Below, in pieces: positions 56,896-64,000 of a DNA stretch of 64,000 nucleotides (the first letter of the stretch is position 1; the number at the start of each line of letters is the position of its first letter). The stretch is taken from contig JAKOGI010001981.1 of assembly GCA_029747015.1 (NCBI GenBank), positions 91,311 through 155,310 on the forward strand, in the 5' to 3' direction. The stretch comes from Carnegiea gigantea. Its lineage: Eukaryota > Streptophyta > Magnoliopsida > Caryophyllales > Cactaceae. The notes beneath the pieces were generated by a model, which was given only the letters and a program-made list of their open reading frames with translations, did no database searches and was not told where the DNA came from. A program made the translations under genes and the position numbers.

Positions 56896-58518
56896 TCATG
56901 TCTTCTTTGAGTAATATTTAGCCCAACCAGACGACGTCCAAATTAAACATAATTGGGCTTGTTTGAAAGCTGAGATCTTAAACTTCAAAACCATGTGGAG
57001 CCTCAAGTTGTGGGAATCGGGCACAAATTCTTTCGGAAGGAATATGAGTTTTATCCAGATTTTCGCCACTTGCTTGACTTCTTCATGGTGTCTAAAGTCC
57101 TTGAACTCACATAATAAGAGAAAATATGAGAGTTCCCATGCACGCTCTTGTTTAACACTTTTCTTCGTGAAAGTTGACCTTAAATAAGAATGATGCATAT
57201 GGGAATATGCATCATACTCCCCGGGTGGTTTTGAGTTTGTCCTCAAACTCAAAGGGTTAACAAGCCTCTCAAGAAAGGGGTTACGCTCACAATATGGGAG
57301 CTTTTGGGGAAGGAGGTCACAGGGCATCACCTCTAGAGAGATATAGAAGAGGGTGAGGGTAGGATGATAAAACGGGTCATACCTGGTGAGGAGAAGAGGC
57401 GGAAGTGGGAAATCTTCTTTGGGGGCAAGGGTTTGGGAAGGATGAATGAGGGTTAAGGCTTGTCGGTCCTTTTGTGGCTTAGGGGGTTGGGAAGGTTGAA
57501 TGGGGGTTAAGGTGAATTCTTCTTGGGTCAAGAGTTGCTCAACTTCTTCAATAACCCCACATGCCTCTAACTCGGGTGCTTGGAGTTCGGTAGGGCGTAC
57601 TTTTTGAATCAAGAGTTGTTCAAACTCTTCAGCAACCCTACATGGCTTCATCACTTTAAGGTCTTTAACTACATGCTCTTCAATTCTTGGGGTTATGCTC
57701 AAATTCACCTCATTATCTTCTTGGCACCCTTCTTGGGTGAAGGATTGCTTAATTTCTTGCACAATCTCTTCTTGCTTCAACTCGGATCTTTGGGTCTCAA
57801 GTTCAATGGTCTCTTCATCACCATAGTCATCAAAAACAAGAGGTAGGTCAACTAGGCTTGAAGCTTTTTCTCCAAGGATCACTTCATCTTTGTTTGGCTT
57901 TTGAGAAACCTTCTCTAAGTGAAGTATTTCTTCTTTTTCAACCTTGAGTTCAATTTCTTCTTCGACCTTGAGTTCAATTTCTTCTTCAAGGCTTTCCTCC
58001 TGATCGTTATCTTCTTTCACGGCTTTCCTTTCTTCCAAGGTAATGACCTCGTTGTTTGTGCAATCCGTGGATAAGTGTCCAAGCCCTTGGCACTTGAGAC
58101 ACCTCCTAGGTTGTGGGGGAAAGATCATTTGTGGGGTTGGTTCTTTTTGTGGGGTGGAAAGGAATGAACCCGTGAGCTTAACGGAGATACTTTCTTTCAT
58201 GGGCATGTAAGTGGATGGGTAAAAGGAACCCTTCAACTTACTACTCAATTTCTTCCAAGTTCTCCCCTTTTCTTTTCCTTTCTTTTTTCGCTCAAACTTG
58301 TATTTATTCCACCACTGAAGTGCACATCTTCTCAATCTTGAAATAACCACTTTGAACTTCTCTTGGTCACTAAGGATACAACAAGCAAAAACTCGTTCCA
58401 CCTTAGATAACCAACCTGCGAACTCTTCCTTTTCGCCATGAAATTTTGGAATTGCAAACCAAGCATATCCAATATCAATAAGAGCTAGTTCTTTCTCCAA
58501 GTTCTTTGAAGACGGCAT
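56896..58518 (-). CDS. E1 Gag-only protein
   Basis: 540 codons from ATG 58518 (MPSSKNLEKELALIDIGYAW), unbroken. A gag core related to D and F covers roughly residues 20-105 (FAIPKFHGEKEEFAGWLSKVERVF, LRRCALQWWNKYKFERKK). The zinc knuckle CLKCQGLGHLSTDC is near residue 140. A long acidic region follows with repeated EEIELKVE, then a Pro/Gln-rich part with two related IQPSQ/IHPSQ repeats, and NPLSLRTNSKPPGEY. That last piece resembles the pol tail that encodes the PPT ([11 protein letters not shown] in D), so E arose by loss of the protease-integrase segment. The final 106 residues or so are encoded in the 3' LTR. An open frame of this length beside broken autonomous copies suggests a young or maintained ORF. 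Confidence 0.9.
   Translation of the reverse strand: MPSSKNLEKELALIDIGYAWFAIPKFHGEKEEFAGWLSKVERVFACCILSDQEKFKVVISRLRRCALQWWNKYKFERKKKGKEKGRTWKKLSSKLKGSFYPSTYMPMKESISVKLTGSFLSTPQKEPTPQMIFPPQPRRCLKCQGLGHLSTDCTNNEVITLEERKAVKEDNDQEESLEEEIELKVEEEIELKVEKEEILHLEKVSQKPNKDEVILGEKASSLVDLPLVFDDYGDEETIELETQRSELKQEEIVQEIKQSFTQEGCQEDNEVNLSITPRIEEHVVKDLKVMKPCRVAEEFEQLLIQKVRPTELQAPELEACGVIEEVEQLLTQEEFTLTPIQPSQPPKPQKDRQALTLIHPSQTLAPKEDFPLPPLLLTRYDPFYHPTLTLFYISLEVMPCDLLPQKLPYCERNPFLERLVNPLSLRTNSKPPGEYDAYSHMHHSYLRSTFTKKSVKQERAWELSYFLLLCEFKDFRHHEEVKQVAKIWIKLIFLPKEFVPDSHNLRLHMVLKFKISAFKQAQLCLIWTSSGWAKYYSKKT
57191..57214 (-). repeat. Terminal palindrome of E LTR 1
   Basis: TGATGCATAT, four bases, ATATGCATCA: a perfect 10-bp inverted repeat at the first bases of the LTR. 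Repeated at 63975-63998, with one mismatch at 59988-60011 and degenerate before 62817. Confidence 0.85.
57215..57225 (-). other. E1 polypurine tract
   Basis: Minus strand CCCGGGGAGTA directly before the LTR start. The same tract precedes the LTR at 60011. Confidence 0.75.
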
Positions 58519-58572
58519 GAAGGATGAGGTCTAGAGTTCTTCGTGGATTGATTTGAAACATAAGTTGGCTGT

Positions 58573-58770
58573 GGCAAAGGTGGCACGGTCGTGCAAGGGG
58601 GCACGGTCAGGCCGTGCTATGCTTCGGCTGAAGAAAATGCAGACAAGTAGAGTGGCACGGTCGTGCTTGGCGGCACGGGGGCACCGTGCTCCGTCTCGAC
58701 TTGAAGATTTCTGGAAAATGAATATGGCACGGTCGTGCGTGGTGGCACGGGGGCACCGTGCTGCTTCTCT
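58573..58770 (-). other. E1 leader: repeated GCACG/CGTGC dyads
   Basis: Three composite units between PBS and ORF. Each has GCACGACCGTGCC plus a hairpin-like GCACGG...CCGTGCC (for example GCACGGTGCCCCCGTGCC). Same arrangement as F2 (49896-50056) and E2 (about 61333-61520). Confidence 0.72.
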
Positions 58771-58872
58771 GGTCTTCGAGACTCGGATTGCCGGTTTGTG
58801 CCTCTTTTTGTTTTTTGTATTTTGGCTTTTTGGGATGTATGTGGGTGTGATGTGGGTCACTTAAGAGCCTTG

Positions 58873-58884
58873 GCTCTGATACCA
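58873..58884 (-). other. E1 primer-binding site
   Basis: Minus strand TGGTATCAGAGC, two bases inside the LTR edge at 58887. Confidence 0.92.
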
Positions 58885-58886
58885 AT

Positions 58887-60011
58887 TGATGTAGATGTGG
58901 GTGGGGTAAGTGAACCAAATCAAACTCAAATAAACCCAAATAAGAATTGAACCAAAGTAAATAGAAAATGGAAGGTTGATTGAGGTGGAATGAAAATAAT
59001 AGCAAAACAGAACAAAAGATAAACAAGACCTTGCACTTGAGATAATCCTTCGCGGAGCCACTCAAGGACTTGATCTTGGGAAAATCCTCTCGTCTTCACC
59101 AAGGAATCACTCCAATTAGAAAAGAAAAGAGAACCTAGAACACCACTTGAACTTGCCAAAATTCAAGATATAGAACTGGGGATTTGGAATACTTTTGAGA
59201 ATCACACTCAAAGGTAATTGTATTTCACTTGGGAAAGCTTACAACTCTGAATTGAGAAACACTTCACGCCCCCACTGTATATAGGCAACAACAAGACAAG
59301 CAAAAGACACAAACTCCTAGCAATTTAAAGCTAGAAAATTGAAAAGACTTACGAAAAATAAAAAGACACAACTTAAAGGAATGGGGGAGGTTACAATGAA
59401 CATTCTCGACTTCCTATCAGCTGAAGAAATCCATCCAAGTCGTGCATGATGTCAGCAAGGTGATGTCATGTAACCTACGTCTCTTCACTTGCCCAGCATT
59501 AACTCCATGCAACAGCTTTCACTTCAACGGAGCATTTCTCTCAGCTCACATGTCCAAATAAGGTGATTTTGGGCTTGTTGGAAAGCCCTGGAAATCTATT
59601 TTCCAGAATGGGCTCATTTTCTCAATTTGGATAAGTAGATCAAAAGTTATGGTCCCAACATTACACCTATATCAGAACTGAACTGGAGCAGGACATGTCT
59701 TCTTTGAGTAATATTTGGCCCAACCAAACGACGTCCAAATTAAACATAATTGGGCTTGTTTGAAAGCTGAGATCTTAAACTTCAAAACCATGTGGAGCCT
59801 CAAGTTGTGGGAATCGGGCACCAATTCTTCCGGAAGGAATATGAGTTCTATCCAGATTTTCGCCACTTGCTTGACTTCTTCATGGTGTCTAAAGTCCTTG
59901 AACTCACATAATAAGAGAAAATATGAGAGTTTCCATGCACGTTCTTGTTTGACACTTTTCTTCTTGGAAGTTGACCTTAAATAAAAATGACGCATATGGG
60001 AATATGCATCA
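58887..60011 (-). repeat. E LTR 2, shared by E1 and E2
   Basis: 1125 bp. Acts as 5' LTR for E1 (PBS at 58873) and 3' LTR for E2 (PPT at 60012). Start palindrome with one mismatch. Its stem-loop region is near 59045-59170. Confidence 0.9.
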
Positions 60012-61270
60012 TACTCCCCGGGTGGTTTTGAGTTTGTCCTCAAACTCAAAGGGTTAGCAAGCTTCTCAAGAAAGGGGTCACGCTCACCATATGAGAACTT
60101 TTGGGGAAGGAGGTCACATGGCATCACTTCTAGAGAGATATAGAAGAGGGTGAGGGGAGGATGATAAAACGGGTCATACCTGGTGAGGAGAAGAGGCGGA
60201 AGTGGGAAATCTTCTTTGGGGGCAAGGGTTTGGGAGGGATGAATGAGGGTTAAGGCTTGTCGGTCCTTTTGTGGTTTGAGGGGTTGGGAAGGTTGAATGG
60301 GGGTTAAGGTGAATTCTTCTTGGGTCAAGAGTTGCTCAACTTCTTCAATACCCCCACATGCCTCCAACTCGGGTGCTTGGAGTTCGGTAGGGCGTACTTC
60401 TTGAATCAAGAGTTGTTCAAACTCTTCAGCACCCCTACAAGGCTTCATCACTTCAAGGTCTTTAACTACATGCTCTTCAATTCTTGGGGTTATACTCAAA
60501 TTCACCTCATTATCTTCTTGGCACCCTTCTTGGGTGAAGGATTGCACAATCTCTTCTTGCTTCAATTGGGCCTCAAGTTCAAAGGTCTCTTCATCACCAC
60601 AGTCACCAAAAACAAGAGGTAGGTCAACTAGGCCCGACCCTTTTTCTCCAAGGATCTCTTCATCTTTTTTTGGCTTTTGAGAAACCTTCTCTAAGTGAAG
60701 TATTTCTTCTTTTTCAACCTTGAGTTCAATTTCTTCTTCAAGGCTTTCCTCCTGATCGTTCTCTTCTTTCACGGCTTTCCTTTCTTTCAAGGTAATGACC
60801 TCGTTATTTGGGCAATTCGTGGATAAGTGTCCAAGCCCTTGGCACTTGAGACACCTCCTAGGTTGTGGGGGAAAGATCATTTGTGGGGTTGGTTTTTTTT
60901 GTGGGGTGGAAGGGAATGAACCCGTGAGCTTAACGAAGATACTTTCTTCCATGGGCATGTAAGTGGATGGGTAAAAGGAACCCTTCAACTTACTACTCAA
61001 TTTCTTCCAAGTTCTCACCTTTTCTTTTCCTTTCTTTTTTCGCTCAAACTTGTGTTTATTCCACCACTGAAGTGCACATCCTCTCAATCTTGAAATAACC
61101 ACTTCGAACTTCTGTTGGTCATTAAGGATACAACAAGCAAAAACTCGTTCCACCTTAGATAACCAACCTGAGAACTCTTCCTTTTCGCCATGAAATTTTG
61201 GAATTGCAAAGCAAGCATATCCAATATCAATAAGAGCTAGTTCTTTCTCCAAGTTCTTTGAAGACGGCAT
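59672..61270 (-). CDS. E2 Gag-only protein
   Basis: 532 codons from ATG 61270 (MPSSKNLEKELALIDIGYAC), unbroken. Same order as E1: gag core (FAIPKFHGEKEEFSGWLSKVERVF), zinc knuckle CLKCQGLGHLSTNC, acidic region, IQPSQ/IHPSQ repeats, NPLSLRTNSKPPGEY and an LTR-encoded tail. It differs from E1 by many substitutions and by in-frame length changes, for example fewer EEIELKVE repeats and shortened segments around ELEAQLKQEEIVQ. The indels keep the frame, which fits selection for an open reading frame but could reflect recent origin from different sources. Confidence 0.9.
   Translation of the reverse strand: MPSSKNLEKELALIDIGYACFAIPKFHGEKEEFSGWLSKVERVFACCILNDQQKFEVVISRLRGCALQWWNKHKFERKKKGKEKVRTWKKLSSKLKGSFYPSTYMPMEESIFVKLTGSFPSTPQKKPTPQMIFPPQPRRCLKCQGLGHLSTNCPNNEVITLKERKAVKEENDQEESLEEEIELKVEKEEILHLEKVSQKPKKDEEILGEKGSGLVDLPLVFGDCGDEETFELEAQLKQEEIVQSFTQEGCQEDNEVNLSITPRIEEHVVKDLEVMKPCRGAEEFEQLLIQEVRPTELQAPELEACGGIEEVEQLLTQEEFTLTPIQPSQPLKPQKDRQALTLIHPSQTLAPKEDFPLPPLLLTRYDPFYHPPLTLFYISLEVMPCDLLPQKFSYGERDPFLEKLANPLSLRTNSKPPGEYDAYSHMRHFYLRSTSKKKSVKQERAWKLSYFLLLCEFKDFRHHEEVKQVAKIWIELIFLPEELVPDSHNLRLHMVLKFKISAFKQAQLCLIWTSFGWAKYYSKKTCPAPVQF
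60012..60022 (-). other. E2 polypurine tract
   Basis: Minus strand CCCGGGGAGTA directly before the LTR start at 60011. Confidence 0.75.
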
Positions 61271-61332
61271 GAAGGATGAGGTCTAGGGTTCTTCGTGGAT
61301 TTGATTTGAAACGTAAGTTGGCTGTGGCAAAG

Positions 61333-61520
61333 GTGGCACGGTCGTGCAAGGGGGCACGGTCAGGCCGTGCTATGCTTCGGCTGAAGAAAATACAGAAGAG
61401 TAGAGTGGCACGGTCGTGCTTGGCGGCACGGGGGCACCGTGCTCCGTCTCGACTTGAAGTTTCCTGGAAAAAGAATATGGCACGGTCGTGTGTTGTGGCA
61501 CGGGGGCACCGTGCTGCTTC
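61333..61520 (-). other. E2 leader: repeated GCACG/CGTGC dyads
   Basis: Three composite dyad units as in E1, with point changes (for example GTCGTGTGTTGTGGCACGG near 61485). Confidence 0.7.
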
Positions 61521-61627
61521 TCTGGTCTTCAAGACTTCGAATTGCCGGTTTGTGCCTCTTTTTTTTTTTGTATTTTTGGCTTTTTTGGGATGTGTTTGGG
61601 TATGATGTGGGTCACTTAAAAGCCTTG

Positions 61628-61639
61628 GCTCTGATACCA
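61628..61639 (-). other. E2 primer-binding site
   Basis: Minus strand TGGTATCAGAGC, two bases inside the LTR edge at 61642. Confidence 0.92.
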
Positions 61640-61641
61640 AT

Positions 61642-62817
61642 TGATGTATATGTGGGTGGTAAGTGAACCAAATCAAACTCAAATAAACCCAAATAAGAAT
61701 TGAACCGAAGTAAAGAGAAAATGGAAGGTTGTTTGAGATGGAATGAAAATAATAACAAAAAAAGAACAAAGGATAAACAAGACCTTTCACTTGAGATAAT
61801 CCTTCGCGGAGCCACTCAAGGACTTGATCTTGGGCAAATCCTCTCGTCTTCACCAAGGAATCACTCCAATTGGAAAAGAAAAGAGAACCTAGAACACCAC
61901 TTAAACTTGCCAAAATTCAAGATATAGAACTAGGGATTTGGAATACTTTTGAGAATCACACTCAAAGGTAATTGTATTTCACTTGGGAAAGCTTATAACT
62001 CTAAATTGAGAAACACTTCACACCCCCACTATATATAGGCAACAACAAGACAAGCAAAAGACACAAACTCCTAGCAATTTAAAGCTAGAAAATTGAAAAG
62101 ACATAGGAAAAATAAAAAGACACAACTTAAAGGAATGGGGGAGGTTACAATGAACATTCTAGACTTCCTATCAGCTGAAAAAATCCATCCAAGTCGTGCA
62201 TGATGTCAGCAAGGTGATGTCATGTAACCTATGTCTCTTCACTTGCCCAGCATTAACTCCATGCAGCAGCCTCCACTTCAACTGAGCATAACTCTCAGCA
62301 CACACGTCCAAATCATGTGATTCTGGGCTTGTTGGAAATCCCTGGAAATCTATTTTCCAGAATGGGCTCATTTGCTCAATTTGGATAAGCAGATCAAAAG
62401 TTATGGCCCGAACATTACACCTATATCAGAACTAGGACTGGAGCAGACAGTCTTCTTTGGAGTAATATTTAGCCCAACAAACGACGTTCCAAATTAAAAT
62501 AATGGGGCTTGTTTGAAAGATGTAGATCTTAAAACTTCGAAACCATGTAGAGCCCAAGCTGTGGGACCATTTAGTTAGGCCAAAGTGCCCACAAAAATAG
62601 GAAAATTTCGGATGAGGCGTACTACCTCTTCCGGAAGGAATATGAGTTTTCTCCAGATTTTTGCCACTGCTTGACTTTCTTCCTGGTGTCCAAAAGTCCA
62701 TGAACTCACATAATAAGAGAAAATATGAGAGTTTCCATACACGTCTTTTGGTTTGACACGTTTCTTCTTGGAAAGTTGACCTTAAAGTAAAACATGAGGA
62801 GTATGGAATATGCATCA
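61642..62817 (-). repeat. E LTR 3, indel-rich at its 5' end
   Basis: 1176 bp. The 5' LTR of E2. From about 62434 to 62817 it differs from E LTR 4 by many single-base insertions and deletions, unlike the rest of the LTR. The start palindrome is damaged. It is separated by only TAT from the next LTR. Confidence 0.88.
62030..62037 (-). promoter_or_regulatory. TATA box of E LTR 3
   Basis: Minus strand TATATATA in the same context as 56479-56486. Confidence 0.6.
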
Positions 62818-62820
62818 TAT

Positions 62821-63998
62821 TGATGTATGTGTGGGTGGAAAGTGAACCAAATCAAACTCAAACAAATCCAAATAAGAATCAAACCAAAGAAAAGTGAATA
62901 TGGAAGATAGATTGAGATAGATTGAAGAACAATAACAAAAGAGAACAAAGGGATAAACAAGCCCTTGCACTTGAGATAATCCTTCACGGAGCCACTCAAG
63001 GACTTGATCTTGGGCAAATTCTCTTGTCTTCACCAAGGAATCACTCCAATTGGAAAAGGAAAAGAACCTAGAACACCACTTGAACTTGCCAAAATTCAAG
63101 ATATAGAACTAGGGATTTGGAATACTTTTGAGAATCACACTCAAAGGTAATTGTATTTCACTTTGGGAAAGCTTGCCACTCTGCCTTCCAATGCAACTAC
63201 ATAACCCACCTATTTATAGGCTAAATAAAGATAACCAAAAGACTTAAAAACTCCTAGCAATTAAAACTAGAAAATTGAAAAGACTTAGGAAAAATAAAAA
63301 GACACAACTAAAAGGAATGGGGGAGGTTACAATGAACATTCTAGACTTCCTATCAGCTGAAGAAATCCATCCAAGTCGTGCATGATGTCAGCAAGGTGAT
63401 GTCATGTAACCTATGTCTCTTCACTTGCCCAGCATGAACTCCATGCAGCAGCCTCCATTTCAACTGAGCAGAACTCTAACACACACGTCCAAATCAGGTG
63501 ATTTTGGGCTTGTTGAAAATCCCTAGAAATCTATTTTCCAGAATGGGCTCATTTGCTCAATTTGGATAAGCAGATCAAAAGTTATGGCCCGAACATTACA
63601 CCTATATCAGAACTAGACTGGAGCAGGACATGTCTTCTTTGAGTAATATTTAGCCCAACCAAACGACGTCCAAATTAAACATAATTGGGCTTGTTTGAAA
63701 GATGAGATCTTAAACTTCGAAACCATGTAGAGCCTCAAGCTGTGGGACCACTTTAGTTAGGCCAAAAGTGCACACAAAAATCGGAAATTTTCGGGATGAA
63801 GGCGGTACTACCTCTTCCGGAAGGAATATGAGTTTTCTCCAGATTTTTGCCACTTGCTTGACTTCTTCATGGTGTCCAAAGTCCTTGAACTCACATAATA
63901 AGAGAAAATATGAGAGTTTCCATACACGCTCTTGTTTGACACTTTTCTTCTTGGAAGTTGACCTTAAATAAAAATGATGCATATGGGAATATGCATCA
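62821..63998 (-). repeat. E LTR 4, at the window edge
   Basis: 1178 bp, more diverged in the R region from the others (63180-63240), with TATA-like TATTTATAGG on the plus strand near 63211. It ends in the perfect palindrome 63975-63998; the last two bases of the window (TA) fit the start of the next PPT, so another E body probably follows. Confidence 0.88.
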
Positions 63999-64000
63999 TA

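Larger units (their letters stand above)
56088..57214 (-). repeat. E LTR 1
   Basis: 1127 bp. Minus-strand start TGATGCATATTCCC at 57214, end ...CATATACATCA at 56088. TATATATA (minus) is at 56479-56486 and the stem-loop region near 56230-56370. The first 24 bases are a near-perfect palindrome. The E1 ORF ends inside it at 56896. Confidence 0.92.
56088..63998 (-). mobile_element. Array of non-autonomous E elements
   Basis: Plus-strand order: LTR (56088-57214), internal E1 (57215-58886), LTR (58887-60011), internal E2 (60012-61641), LTR (61642-62817), three bases, LTR (62821-63998), then the first bases of another PPT at the window edge. All units are minus-oriented. Each internal region has PBS, dyad-rich leader, one gag-like ORF and PPT, but no protease, RT, RNase H or integrase. 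The leader closely matches F2, so F is the likely autonomous partner. This fits the class of LTR elements that keep only a GAG domain. Confidence 0.9.

Noticed and set aside
58573..58770. CRISPR-like direct repeats (GGCACGGTCGTGC units)
   Set aside because: Few units with irregular spacing in a plant retrotransposon leader; no cas genes. Better described as repeated dyads.
1..64000. Host plant gene between the elements
   Set aside because: All intervals longer than 300 bases could be assigned to LTRs, leaders, gag-pol or block H. No exon-like frame outside the retrotransposons was recognised.

Overview
This window looks like gene-poor nuclear DNA of a flowering plant. I recognise no host gene, rRNA gene or complete tRNA gene. 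Nearly every base belongs to Ty3/gypsy (Metaviridae) LTR retrotransposons that have inserted into one another. The evidence is repeated gag (CCHC zinc knuckle), protease (IIDGGSC), reverse transcriptase (YFDD), RNase H and integrase (HHCC, D-D-E, GPF) coding sequence. Primer-binding sites match the 3' end of plant initiator tRNA-Met (TGGTATCAGAGC), LTRs have TG...CA ends (TGATG...CATCA), and several insertions carry 5-bp target-site duplications (TSDs). The species cannot be named from this. The coding families are close relatives; the C-terminus of Pol continues past the polypurine tract (PPT) into the 3' LTR, which reminds me of CRM-type chromoviruses, but that placement is from memory.

Layout. 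1-4460: element A1 (minus strand, leaves the window), inserted in element J (pol plus 3' LTR, 4461-8420). J and A2 sit in an old family-F element (fragments 8421-8521 and 23613-23959). A2 (8522-23612, TSD CTAAG) carries a solo LTR in its 5' LTR (9609-10953, TSD GTCTT) and a short non-autonomous element G1 in its 3' LTR (16663-22729, TSD GAACG). G1 contains another solo LTR (19124-20447, TSD GTTGG). 23960-47187: head-to-tail B array sharing LTRs (LTR-int-LTR-int-LTR-truncated int). It is interrupted by a chimeric solo LTR (25384-27183, TSD AGTTG) and by element D (34276-41229, TSD GAAGT), whose right LTR is inverted. 47188-53604: family-F remnants around a shared LTR. 53605-56087: LTR-like block H of another gypsy type. 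56088-63998: array of non-autonomous, gag-only E elements whose two ORFs of about 530-540 codons are still open.

How the parts relate. The autonomous families (A, B, D, F, J) are all broken by stops or frameshifts; D is the least damaged. E has the same leader as F, and G the same post-PBS leader as B, so E and G look like deletion derivatives mobilised by F- and B-type proteins.

Most unusual signals: (1) a set of three stem-loops in the presumed R/U5 part of every LTR family of this group, with changed stems that keep pairing and a near-constant TGGTG...TCTGTAT loop; (2) clusters of a GCACG-NN-CGTGC dyad around the PBS in nearly every family; (3) the inverted LTR of D; (4) short inverted repeats at the very start of most LTRs. 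All are read by eye; no alignment, folding or database search was run.
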